The position numbers and the translations under genes are program-made. Under the pieces are notes generated by a model that worked only from the letters and a program-made list of their open reading frames with translations, was not told the DNA's origin and did not search any database. Of a DNA stretch of 64,000 nucleotides, positions 49,721-61,275 are shown one piece after another. The DNA is from Phragmites australis (lineage: Eukaryota; Streptophyta; Magnoliopsida; Poales; Poaceae), in contig NC_084933.1 in the NCBI RefSeq assembly GCF_958298935.1, positions 14,243,001-14,307,000 of the forward strand. The letters run 5' to 3'. Position 1 is the first letter of the stretch. Every line of letters starts with the position of its first letter.

Positions 49721-49889
49721 ACCACCATCTTGAGATGATCTAGGTATTCAACAGCTATGCATTATGCATATGATGATATTGTTTGTGGCTTAAGCAATCT
49801 CTTGCAGTCTTTTTCTCCTTTGATATCAACTTTGGGTAAAGGCGCGATCATAACGCGATGCAATCACTACGTGAAAAATAGATAAATGA

Positions 49890-50280
49890 GACATTACATA
49901 AGTGATAGGTCTCCAGAACCCATCACTAAAGAACCATTAGTGACAGGTCCTGCTACGACCTATCACTTATTTAGCATAGGGTCGGGACCAGACCATGGTC
50001 CGTCACTGATTACCTGTCATTAGTGACGGGTCATAATGTTACTCGTCACTTATGATATTAGTGATAGGTCGTAAATACACTCATCACTAATGTATAATAC
50101 ATTAGTGACAGGTCTCCTTGTGCTAGTCATTAGTGATGCGTAATGTTATAACCGGTCACTTATGACCTGACATTAGTGACAGGTCTCCCTAAGCCAGTCA
50201 TAAATGATGGGTGATATTAGGACCCGTCACTTATGACCTGGCATAAGTGAAGGGTTCTGTTATGACCTGTCACTGATGAC
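49890..50280. repeat. Left subterminal repeat array of the CACTA element
   Basis: At least ten direct and inverted copies of words like TTAGTGACAGGTC and ACCCGTCACTTATGA, matched by a similar array at 57780-58200. Such arrays are the expected binding sites for the CACTA-encoded DNA-binding protein. Confidence 0.85.
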
Positions 50281-50691
50281 TCTCCTCTAGTATTAGAGCT
50301 GACCAGCTACTGCACGCCCAAAAAATACAGAGCACGACCTTTGGCGCCAACTGTTGGCAATTTTCTTCAGTTCCACTAGAGACTTTCTAATATCTTGTTG
50401 ATTTGAAGTTTGAATTGTTGCTAGGTCTTTGAAGATTTGCATATCTGCATTTCCTCCTCCTCTAACCCCTATTTGGTATATTTCTGTTCTTTGAGTTGTA
50501 ATTGACCATTTTGCATCTTTATCTAAAATCTTAGTACTAGTGATTTGTATTGATGTTAGATTTGATACTAGGTTTGCCCGATCTACCGCTAGATAACATA
50601 GATCTAGTGTACTTGTATGGAATTTTAATTGCATGGTTATCTCGCAAATAAGGTAATTGTGAATGAAGAATTAATGATTTTTATATTGTAG

Positions 50692-53600
50692 ATGGTGGAC
50701 AGAAGTTGGATGTACCTTGAGACCTGGACTTTTCCGGAGTACGTGAATGGGGTGAAGTATTTCATGAATGCTACATTGGCGGATATGAAAGATAAGGGTA
50801 AATCGGCAATGTATTGTCCATATCGTGATTGAAGGAATGATAAGAAGTTCCCAAAACTAGATAATGTTCATGCACACTTGATCATGCGTGGATTTAACGA
50901 GAATATACATGTTAGAACAAATATGGTGAGGAAGGCCTTAATGGAGGAGATGGATCGGGATCTCCATGCCGATAATGTGCATTAAGGACTTACACCTAGT
51001 GATATGGATCATAGTCTCAGGGATAATGACATATTAGGTTTCAATGATAATGATCTCATGGATTTTGTAGAGAATGTGGAATAATGGTGCAGGATGTCGA
51101 GCGGCGTGATGAGTATAATAATGAAGAGTTTGCTAAATTTTAGGAATTTATGCGTGATTCTAAGGCACCCATTTATCCTAACTATAAGAAGAAGTTCACA
51201 TGGCTATTTGGGGACCTGAAGCATCTACAGCTGAAGGCAACCCATGGTTGGACTGACAACAGTTTTGAAGCACTGTTAAATCTGCTAAGGGACATGCTAC
51301 CAGAGGGGTACTTGGTGCCCGAGGGTGTCTACGACGCAAAAAAGATGATTTATTCTTTAGGACTGGAAATAGAAAAAATACATGCATGTAAGCAGGAATG
51401 TATCTTATTTTGTAGAGAGTATACAGAGCTAAATCAATACCTTATTTGTGGAACCTATAGATATAAGTGTAGAAATGACGGTGGTGACAGAAATGGAGGA
51501 AAGAAAAGTAAAGGGCCTCCTAGGAAGGTGGTGTGGTATTTTTCTGTAATTCCCCATCTGAAGGGATTGTCTACCAACAGAAAGGAGTTCCAATTGGTGC
51601 ATTGGTACAAGGAGGGTCGTAAGAATGGCGCAATGATATGGCACCTGGCGGATGCCGCTCAGTGGTGAACTATTGATTCCACATTTGGTTGGTTCGCTGA
51701 AGAATTGAGAAATATTAGGTTTGCTATGAGTGCATATGGCATGAATCCATTCGGTAACATGAGTACCTCACATAGCACCTGACTTGTTGTATTGTCGATC
51801 TACATCCTTCCACCTTGGTTTTATAAAAAGCAGAAATACATTATGTTGTCGACCTTGATATCAGGACCGAAACAACCTAGCAATGATATCGATGTGTACC
51901 TCATATTTTTAGTCGTTGATCTTAAGAAACTCTGGATAGATGGTGTCGAGATTTGAGATCAGTACAACCAAGAGTACTTTACCTTGCACGTGACGTTGTT
52001 CGTTACCATCAATGATCTGCCAACACTTTGTAAGTTGTCAAGTCAAAGCAAAAGAAAAGGAGAAGCTTGCCCCCATTGCTTAGATGACATATGCAGTTTG
52101 AGGTTTAACAACTCAATAAAAATAGTGTACATGCGGCATCGATGTTTCCTTTTCATGAATCACCTGTGCTGAAACATGGACAAGCGGTTTGATGGAACAA
52201 TGGAGAAAGCATTACCTCCATGGTATTTTAGCGAGGAAGATGTCCACAATCAGGTTAAGAATATCAATGTTGTCCTTGTCAAGCAAAAATAATCCTCCAA
52301 GAACAAAAAGGAATATGAAACAAGAAATTAATATTATTCGAGCTAGAGTATTTAGAAAAATTAGATGTTTACCTATCTATCAACAACATGCATATAAAGA
52401 AGAATATCGGTGAGAGTTTGCTTGGTACATTGCTCCAAATGAAGAGAAAAAAAAAGATCATGAGAACACACGAGCTGACCTTGAAGAAATGGGCTTAAGG
52501 CCAGAGCATCATGCACATGATATGGGCAAAGGAAAACACCTACCCCCGGTAGCTATCATTATCTCCAAGAAGGAGAAAAAAGAATTCTATGAGTTCTTGT
52601 ATAGTGCGAAAGTTCCTTTTGGTTACTTGTTCAATATTGCAAGATTTGTTTTGGTGAAAGAACTAAAAATGAATTTTGCCATGATGAAGTTTCATGATTG
52701 CCATGTGTTGATGGCGTCACTACTTGTAGTAGCTATTAGGAACATCCTCCCAATTAAGGTTTGCGAGGCTATCCTGAGCTTGTGCTTTTTCTTCAATACC
52801 ATTGAACAAAAGGTGCTTGATCCAAAGTCGCTAGAGGAGCTAGAAAAAAGACTCTCTGAGACTTTATGTATTCTTGAGATGTATTTTTCACCATCCTTTT
52901 TCGATATCATGGTCCATCTCATTGCTCACCTTATGAAGAAAATACACTACATTGGCCCCATGTTCCTACGTCACATGTTTTCATACGAGGGACTTATGGG
53001 CGTTATCAAATCGTACATAAGGAACCGTGCCTTTCCTAAGGGATGCATCGTTTAGGGTTACGTGACAGAGGAGGCATTGTGATGGTCTGTTGATTACATT
53101 GACCCAAATAACCCAATTGGTGGGGCTATGTATCGCCATGAGGGGATGCTCGCAGGTGTGGTTCTGGGGAAGATGGCAATAACTCCTGATCTAAAGGCAT
53201 ATGATCAAGCTCATTTTATCGTACTACAATAAATAAGTGAAGTGTGCCCATATGTCGATGAACACAAGTAGATGTTACTTGAAGAGAATCCACGATAGAC
53301 CGAAGCTTGGGTTGCGAGGCAACATATGCAAATGTTCACCACTTGGTTTTGAGATTGAATAAGATAATCGAGTACTCCTATAAGTGCTCTGATAAAAAAA
53401 CTGGCATCACGCCCTTTATACACAATTATGACATATCAAGGGTACGATATAAATAGATACATATTTTACACGGTTACCCAAAATGAGAAGAGCATATACC
53501 AGAATAGTGGTGTCCGTATAGATGCTTATGATAACGACATACAAATGGGTACATACTATGGTCAAATAGAGGAGATCTGGGAGCTGAACTACTTGGGATT

Positions 53601-53960
53601 CAAGGTAGCCCTGTCTCGGTGCCATTGGGTATAGAGGACAAAGGGCGTCATTAATGGCAAGTATGGTTTCACTAGCATTGATCTTAAACATATCGGGTAC
53701 AAGTTTGAATCCTTCGTATTCGCTAAATATGTTCGTCAAGTCTTTTATGTGACTGATACAACAAAGAAAAAATATCATGTGGTTCTCGTAGGGAAAAGAC
53801 GCATTGCCATAGTTGGAAAACGTTGTTGATGAGGAGGAGTTCAATCAGTTCGATAAAATCCCCCCTTTTGCTAATGCAATCGTGCCACACCTTCCGCCGA
53901 CCGAGAAAATTCCATACCTGCACTCTGACCATAATGAAGGGATCCATGTCAAGAAAGCAT
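50692..53960 (+). pseudogene. TNP2-type CACTA transposase, full order but decayed
   Basis: The exon start ATG at 50692 follows an AG acceptor and opens the transposase-associated domain (MVDRSWMYLETWTFPEYV, then MYCPYRD). The Transposase_21 region runs about 51150-52480 (HLQLKATHGWTDNSF, KIHACKQECILFCREY, WYFSVIPHLKGL, FGNMSTSHST, later ALPPWYFSEEDV). A DUF4218-type region covers 52489-53055 (FHDCHVLMASLLVVAIRNILP, SYEGLMGVIKSYIRNR), and a DUF4216-type region 53428-53960. In-frame stops at many points (for example after LADAAQW and STSHST) and frame changes show it is inactive. Confidence 0.85.
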
Positions 53961-53984
53961 GAAAATGGCGAATTTGAATTTTAG

Positions 53985-54150
53985 TGTCAAATTTGTAATA
54001 TTAATGGAAAATTTTAATTTGTATATATTAAATTTGTAATATTAATATCATATTTGTAATATTAATGTTAAATTTGTAATATTAATGTCAAATTTGAATG
54101 TTAGGTTTCAAGTTATTTGAATTTGTTGTATTAATTTCAAATTTCTAATA
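53985..54150 (+). repeat. AT-rich tandem repeat, ~20-bp unit
   Basis: About six or seven imperfect copies of AAATTTGTAATATTAATGTC directly downstream of the transposase remnant. Confidence 0.8.
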
Positions 54151-54159
54151 GGTGAAGGG

Positions 54160-54510
54160 TGAAAAGTATCATAGGTGATGGGTGATACTCTTCACCGGTC
54201 ACCTTTTTCTCTTCACCGGGTGGTCCGACGCTCTCTTTTTCCTCCTTAGCAGATCATTCGGCGTTCCTCTGAAAGCTCCCTTTGATATCTTGAACATCAT
54301 TTGGCGAGTTCAATTTTATCATCACCGAATTATCCGACGTTTAGAACTCCATGGCCTGCTTAAATTGGTCTGGCGTCTGCAACAGATCATCCGGCGATCA
54401 GTCATAGGTAATGGGTGATAGTCTTCACCCATCACCTTTTATTATCTTCACCCATCACTTATTACAAGTCATAGGTGATAGGTGACATTATTCCATCACC
54501 TATAACCATA
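54160..54510. repeat. Internal cluster of subterminal-like motifs within the CACTA element
   Basis: Direct and inverted copies of ATAGGTGATGGGTGATA / TCACCCATCACC flank a segment (54200-54400) rich in CACCG and ATCCG words. The motif resembles but is not the same as the TTAGTGACGGGT array at the element ends. It may be a remnant of another CACTA-type end nested here or an internal promoter region. Confidence 0.6.
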
Positions 54511-56399
54511 TATGTATATATAGTCCCAGCCCTCCGAATCATTTTCCCCAAGTCCCAGCCCGCCTCTAGCCTCCTCATCCCCGAGCCGCTTTCGAGCACC
54601 ACCACGCCTCTTCGCTACTCGCGCTAGGGTTCTCCGCTGCCTCGCTCCATCGTGCCGCTTCACTGCCCCGCTCCACTGAGCCTCTCCACCGAGTCGCTCG
54701 CGCTAGGGTTCACCGCCGCCCTGCTCCACTATGCCTCTCCTCTGCGCCTCTCCAACACCCCGCTCCATCGAGCCTCTCTAACGAATTGCCCCGCTCCACC
54801 GCACCTTTCCGCCACCTCGCCCGATGCCTCTCCACGGCCCAAAGCCTCTCTGTCGCCTCGCCCGGCGTGACTTCGCCCCTCCACCGGTGTCTCTGCGCCG
54901 CCTCGCTCGACGCCTCTCCGTCTCGTACCTAGCCTTGTTTCAATGAGTTTATTTGTGAGTTTTTACCTCCTCTTTTGATCCAAACACTATTGTTGCATGT
55001 TTTAATGCTTGATGATGATGAAATACTGAAATTAGGCTTGTTATCTGAGTACAATAGATAGAACATGTGTAGAACTCTTATAGCTTCGTTGATCGAGGTA
55101 GTTTCTGAGGGTTGTGCTTTGGGACTCTCTGGTAAGTCCATGTATACCGAGGTTTGGGACTTCATTTTTTTATCTATGCACTGCATATTAGCCTGGATTC
55201 CTGGATTAGGTGCTGCTGTAATGGTTGGAGTTATAGAAGTTGATGGTTTATTCATTTCTTGCTCTGTTGGTCTGTTGATTTCAGTTTCTGTAGGAATTTG
55301 CTTCCTTCTGTGATTCTAAATTGGCACAGTAGCCTTGTTCAGGCAGGCTTGTTAAGTTTCAGAGAATGTTTATCAGGTTCTGTATCTAGGTGTGTTCTTA
55401 GTTTCATGCCCGATTCTTGATGTGTCCAGTGATTAGTTAGGGAGCGGAACCTTGTTGTTCTGGGGCCAGCTATTGTGAAATATCTGAGAGCAATTCTTAT
55501 TACATCTTTTTGATGGTGCTTTTACTTTTGAACTATTTACACATTCATGTAATATCATGTTTAATGTCTATGTGCTTGGTTTAGTGAGCATCTGAGATAT
55601 AATTTCAGTGACCCGTTCAATATGTTGTTTTCTAGGCAAACAATAATCTAGTGGTCGATTAAGTACCATGGGGTAGAAGATGATTGTCACCCTTGAGAAA
55701 CCATAAGTATAGAGGATGCTCACACTAGAGGGCGCCCCAACTTAATATGGGGCAGATGCAAGCAGGAGGTCGGATAGGAGACCAAGCCCGCACATGTCCT
55801 CCTCCTCTGATAGTAGCGAAAGCGAGCGCTCATGGCATAGCCGGAGCCCTATTCTGTGCGATTGGTAGAGCCGATGTCGGGCAAGTAGCCCCGACTACCA
55901 TCCCGCTGAAGGGGTATTGAGATGAGTCAATGCATTTTATACTTCTTAAATGAAGGCATTTTTTTTATGTCAACTCCTCTTATTTTGACTATAGAGGGTG
56001 CAAAGATCTTCATGTCAATCATCTGCGTCACGAACTTCCACTCCCAACACATCTTCGATAGCATTATTTGACCCGTCACATGGCTATGACGAGGTGCACT
56101 CTCCAAGTCAAATAGCTGGTAGTGGTGCACGAGCCTAAAAGCCAAGGACACAAACATAGTGATCGACGGAGAAGGTTACCTTCCCAGGAATGGTGTGGAC
56201 GGGCTACCTACTAATGAAAAGGCCTTGAATAGATTCTGGAGGGTCACATGGCTCATTGCTCAGAGAGGGTGCCAATAACGACTAAGTTCGATGACCTCAA
56301 TGACTAAGCGAAGAGGGACTTGTTTGATAATGACATCAAGGTGAATCTGTAGTACCTTGAAAACATTAGTGAGTGTCAAACGAATGCTATGGTCATGAC

Positions 56400-57550
56400 A
56401 ACAACGAAAGCGATCGTGAAACATCACTAAATTTTTAGAACAAGCTTGTTAATTAGTACTTGGCTAAAGGGGTGGCGCCCTTCGAGAGCTAGAAGCACTT
56501 GAAAGTGGAAGATATAGAAGCTTTTGTGAAGATAAAGAACTTATAGCAGTTGAAAAAGGAGAGTGAGGAGAATAGGCAAATTCAGGTTAGGAACAAACAC
56601 AACCAAAGGAACGACGCAACTGGCTATGTGAGGAAAAGAGAAAAATAGCAGGTAGAGGATGAAAAGTTAGCCAAAGAAGGCTGCGAGAATCCTTGGCTGC
56701 AATTCCCGAGACGATCGGAGTCATATTTGCGTACAATTGGTGAGTTGTCTGAAAGCGGACAAATCACATTTAGAAACAATGAAACCCAGTCAATTACAGA
56801 AAAAGTAAAAGAAAAGACAACCGAAGCTAGCCAAGGTTCTTTAACTAGGGTTAGGGAATATGATGTTGTCTCGGTGACGCTAGGAAACCCGGAGCACCCT
56901 GAAAGTGCATCTAGGCCTTTATGTGGGTTTTTGGATAATTAATGACAAATAATTAAGGGACTAATTAGTTTATTAAAGTTATGAATATGTTTTAGTCCCA
57001 TCAAAGAAGTTAAATGATGTTAGCGTCCCTCAAAAGGAAAAGAGAAGCGGCATGTAATCACAATAGATTTAATTTGATTTTATTTTTGAATTTGAGTATA
57101 AGTATACCGTACTATCAAGAGGGATGCGTATATATAGACTTGAAGATATCTCAGTGCTCCAAGTACCCATTTAGACTAAAGAAGAGAGACTCAAATCACC
57201 CCACAAACACTGGGAAGTTCTAAGTTTTAGTCTATACCCGGAGTCTCTGAGATGACCCAAATACTGCGAATTCTATGTTATGTACAACATACTCCTATTA
57301 ACGATCCAAGCAAAGGATATCAAATCCCACGATGTAAGTTCAACACAAGATTATTCATAACTAATTTTAGCAATTTATTTAATTCCATGATAACATGACA
57401 TTGGTGACGCGTCAAATTATGCAAGATTACGAGGCTTGTTTTATCAATGATGATGCACTCCTAGGGATTCGATAACGGATCGCCGAGTTTATAATGTCTG
57501 AAGTCATCAATCCACATGGTGAGTTGCATTATAGAAAACATAGGTCGTGA
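56400..57550 (+). pseudogene. Second coding region of the CACTA element, decayed
   Basis: A Lys/Glu-rich coiled segment (about 56520-56680) leads to NPWLQFPRRSESYLRTIG (56690-56740), then an open stretch to 56942. Further on, 57447-57548 reads DDALLGIR, a stop, then RIAEFIMSEVINPHG, which resembles the C-terminal exon of the Ulp1-like gene in the other CACTA (42600-42786). No catalytic triad is visible here. Assignment as the element's second, possibly Ulp1-like gene is tentative. Confidence 0.4.
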
Positions 57551-58550
57551 AGTCCTATGTAATATGAAGTGATTATAACCGTATAACTTGTGATTATGTG
57601 ATGAACTGATTGTAACTTTGTAACATCTACAATTATGTGATGAAGTGAGTTCTTATATATGTGTGTTTATCGATATGGATATGGATGCATTGCTGTTGTT
57701 CATAGGGAGGAGACGGCTGCTAGATCCTGACTATACTTCAGGATGCAACCAGGAAACATGAGAAACTAGCAGTGGGTGAGGTCATTAATGACAGGTGAAG
57801 ACCATTACCCGTTATTTATGACCTACATATAAGTGATAAGTAACCTCATCATCCGTTATTGACGTGTTTCCCTCAAGACATAGAAGACTCACATTAGTGA
57901 CATGTGAAGACTATTACCGGTCACTTGTAATATACACATAAGTGAAAGGTAACTTGTTCATCCGTTACTTATGTGTTCACATAAGTGACGGGTAACCGCA
58001 TAGCCTATCACTAATGTATTTCTCCCTAGCACATAGGAGTTACACGTTAGTGACGGGTCACTATTATGACTCGTCACTAATATGATCATCGGTGATTGGT
58101 TACAACTCATCACTAATGACCTCTCATCAGTAATGTGTTTGGAATGACATGTACGGTACCTGTCACCCGTCACTAATAACGGGTACCACCCGTCATTTAT
58201 GTGTTTTTTCACATAGTGAATTAGATCTTGAGACAGGGGGCAGGTTGATTTCGGAATATGGTGTACCGAATACGGTATTGTTGTTCATATCCAGCACGTC
58301 ATGTACCGAATACATGTTATCTAGATGTATTCGGCACACGGTGTACCGATTATGTTTGAGGTTCCGCATATTCGACACATCGCGTGCCGAATACTATTTA
58401 TTTTCATGTCAAAAGCTTGATTTCAGCACAACCTATACCGAAAACTTGATTTCAGCACATCACAAGCCAAATACCCTTACTATATTTATAAATACAATCT
58501 AATATTATCTATTTTTATAAATACTATTCGATATATTTTTAGATTTTTTC

Positions 58551-59644
58551 CCTAACTTCGCTCCTCCCGGTCCGTATACATATCATTGCGATCGACCTGC
58601 GTTGTTGCAGGTAAAAAGAGCAGGGCACAGCTTTTGCTGTCTCAACGTGCGCTAGCCCGTATAGTAGTACTGCATGTAGTCTCTCTCTGCACAGCTGGAC
58701 TGTGAATGACAGTGCACATCTCATCTCTTTCCATGCCTTCTGGTGCTACAGAAAAGGAATCCTGCGGAAAGCCCAGGGGACCTCATGGAAGCTCAGCAAG
58801 ATCGATCTAGCTTTCAAACAACTGAAGAAATTGAAGCTGTTACTGTATTTCTCTTTGGATAAAAGAAGCAGGATATAGTACCATTGTACTCTTTCAAGGA
58901 TCAATGTTTCCAAGTATAGCAAGAGTAGGGAGCAGCCAGCTCTATGAACCTATAACTTGGCAAAATTGCACCCCAAATGTTCCTTGGGTTTTGACTTTCC
59001 ACTCTATAACCGATTTTGTTGCAAATGCCACCCCGCTAATTATGTATGATTTAGTTTTCACACCCACCATGCAAGTGCTCAGCTGACTCGGTCGATTTTT
59101 GTTGGCGTAGAGCTGCATCGGTCTAGCTCGGCTGACCAACAATTCTCAGTCACCGATGGCTTGATCCGTCGCTGTTGTAACAGACCAATTTAGAACCTTA
59201 GAAATCATCAACTCATTCTCTTGATTGTCGTCCTGCATAAGATAGATGCTTCCGTTATGTTGGACCTAAACCATCCTTGGCTAAGGTGGTCGGACGTTGT
59301 TCCATGTCAATGAAAATTGGTTAAGTCATCTAAGTATGTCTGCAGTGAGGTGAAAACTGAACCATACATAACTAACAAGTAACATTTGTAATAAAATCAG
59401 TTATAAGGTGAAAAATCAAAATCGGTGGTTTATACAATTTTGCACTGTAACTATAAGGCAACATATTTCATGTCCACGATACTCGCACACATGGAGTAGT
59501 CTGAAAAGGAGGTGCACTGCCCGGGTGGCAGAGCGCTGGCGGGCACGGCGCCCGAGCGAATAGAACGCCCTGACTGTGTCGCGCTCGGGCGCGGTGGCCT
59601 CTCATCTTTCCTCCGCTCCCCTCTCCCGTGTCCCGTGTGGTGTA
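58551..59644. other. Intergenic region without recognised genes
   Basis: The sequence has average base composition and only short frames. No domain or transposon terminus was identified. Confidence 0.35.
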
Positions 59645-59652
59645 GCTACGAG

Positions 59653-60211
59653 TAAAGATGTCCAAATGGGCGGCCCGGTCCGGCACGGCACGGGCCCAGT
59701 CAGGCACGGCCCGTTTTGGGCACGGCCCGTTACAGCCCGTTAGCTAAACGGGCCGTGCCGTGCCGGCCCACGTGCCGTGGTTGCAGCCCAGGCACGGCCC
59801 ATTTAAGATCGGGCCGTGCCGTGCCGGCCCGTGGCACGATAGGCCCATTAGTATTTTCCTGGCCTGGCGGCCCGTTAACACGTGAAAATCCCGAAAAACA
59901 TCAAAAAACCGCCGAATGCAGGGATCGAACTCAAGACCTCGTACATGGGAAGCAATGACTCTACCACCCTGTTAAGAATCTCTTTATGTATTAGGGATAA
60001 ATAAATTATATAAAACCTTAAAAAATAGAAAAACTTAAATGGGCCGTGCCGTGCCGGCCCGGCGTGCCGCGGCTCCGGCCCAGGCACGGCCCGCCTAACC
60101 GTGCCGTGCCGGCACGGCCCATTTACTTTCGTGCCGTGCCGTGCCTGGGCCGGGCCAATTTTTCCGTGCCGCGGGCTGGCCCGTTAGGCCCGGCCCAGTT
60201 GGCCATCTTTA
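59653..60211. mobile_element. GC-rich hAT element with GGCACGGCCC repeats
   Basis: The flanking 8-mers GCTACGAG (59645-59652 and 60212-60219) are identical. The terminal inverted repeats are TAAAGATGTCCAAATGGGC and, from the right, TAAAGATGGCCAACTGGGC. Subterminal regions are dense in GGCACGGCCC/GGGCCGTGCC words. The 559-bp element has no coding capacity; open frames in it are repeat artefacts. A tRNA-like stretch lies in its centre. Confidence 0.9.
59918..59975 (-). repeat. tRNA-like stretch inside the hAT element
   Basis: Read on the minus strand it contains GGTGGTAGAGTCATTGC (box A/D-arm-like), CTTCCCATG (anticodon-loop-like) and GAGTTCGATCCC (box B/T-arm-like) at tRNA-like spacing. The anticodon stem does not pair well and the 5' acceptor half is not recognisable, so this is not a functional tRNA. 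It resembles the head of a tRNA-derived SINE or a captured tRNA fragment, perhaps glycine-type. Confidence 0.4.
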
Positions 60212-60478
60212 GCTACGAGCCTACGAGTACTGCTTTGCCTTCCGCTCCCCTCTCCGGTTGTCAAGGCAGGCACGATCGCTGGGCCCGCCTTCCCCACAAG
60301 ACGTGTCGCGCGACTGTTGGGCACACGCGCCGGCGGCCAGCGCGTACGTGGGGCGGGTCACACGTACGCGCGATTCGCTCGTTCGTTGACGCCGTCGTAC
60401 GGCAGGCCATGCTACGTGGCTGGAACGAAGATGCCACTATCGCCACTCACCTCCTCCGGCTGCCATAGATTTGTTTTA

Positions 60479-60733
60479 GGTTTGTTTGGTTGATAATTAA
60501 CTTTTGTCACATTATATTTTAAACGTGTTATATATTTTTAGATATAGGTTTAGTTTAATACTATAACTATGACTTGTCAAACTTTCTTAGCTCTCTATTC
60601 TACGTGGCGTAGACTCATGTTTTATCAAACTTTACCACAGTTATGACACTCATTTTCTTGGCCATATTTTCATGACAGCCACATTTTGTCTAATCTTAAT
60701 TGTGGTATAGTTAGACATCAACCAAATAAATCC
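60479..60733. mobile_element. Tourist-like MITE (PIF/Harbinger)
   Basis: The left end is GGTTTGTTTGGTTGAT and the right end read inwards is GGATTTATTTGGTTGATG. The flanking TTA triplets are at 60476-60478 and 60734-60736. Length is 255 bp, AT-rich, non-coding. Confidence 0.82.
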
Positions 60734-61017
60734 TTACTACTCCGCTTCGGCTCTTTGTGAATACTGAATATGCGTAAACCTGTATTCCCATCACGGCCTC
60801 AGTTTTGGTTCCTCCTGTGCCATTCTCTCCACCATTCCCATAAAGGTCTCAATATTGGTCCCTCCAGTGACATTCTCTCCACCATCAAGTGGCGAAGATA
60901 GAGCAAAGAAAACCCTGATGTATCATTTCTTCAGATGTATAGCAACAATGCAATTTCTAAGCAATGCTCCACTAAGTAGCATTGTAATTTCTTTTGGACC
61001 TTGTCACTGAACTAAGA

Positions 61018-61275
61018 GCATGTTTAGTTTGAGCCTAACTTTATCGCGTCTAAGTTTAGTCACGTTATAAATTTTTAGCTAATTGTTTGGTTGACTGTCA
61101 CAACTATAGCAAACAACACTTTGTTAGCCCCCTAACCCATATGTCATGCACTCAGTTTTTTGACTAACTTTATCACACTAGTGGATATGAATTTATTAGT
61201 CTTACTTTTATGACAAAGACACACTTTTATAACTAAAATTAGATGTGAAAAATATAGTTACAATCGAAATAGACC
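61018..61275. mobile_element. Possible second Tourist-like MITE, diverged
   Basis: It begins GAGCATGTTTAGTTTGAG and, from the right, AAGGGTCTATTTCGATTG. Internal words such as ACTTTATCAC and GTTATAAATTTTTAG resemble the MITE at 60479. No matching triplet duplication was found, so this is tentative. Confidence 0.35.

Larger units (their letters stand above)
49865..58218 (+). mobile_element. CACTA element nested in the second Mutator-like element
   Basis: It starts CACTACGTGAAAAATAGATA and, read from the right end, CACTATGTGAAAAAACACAT. The flanking triplets are AAT at both ends (49862-49864 and 58219-58221). Length is 8354 bp. Subterminal arrays of TTAGTGACAGGTC / GACCCGTCACTTATGA words occupy 49890-50280 and 57780-58200. 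It carries a TNP2-type transposase (50692-53960) and a second gene region (to about 57550), both decayed. Confidence 0.9.
46805..58550 (+). mobile_element. Second Mutator-like element, interrupted by a CACTA element
   Basis: The left end (46805-46890) and the complement of the right end (about 58436-58550) match in an ungapped AT-rich block of about 45 bp (TATAAAAATA...ATAATAT...TTGTAAATATAGTA versus the same with few changes) and less well towards the ends GAAAAAAT. Between them lie a TATA box, an untranslated first exon, an AT-rich intron, a MuDR-type transposase remnant and then the CACTA at 49865-58218. Without the CACTA the element is about 3.4 kb. No 9-bp duplication was found, so the exact ends are uncertain. 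Confidence 0.6.

Noticed and set aside
49890..50280. Regularly spaced short repeats resembling a CRISPR array
   Set aside because: The repeats occur in both orientations with irregular spacing, match the other end of the element, and lie inside a eukaryotic CACTA transposon.
59918..59975. A functional tRNA gene on the minus strand
   Set aside because: The anticodon stem pairs poorly and the 5' acceptor half is missing.
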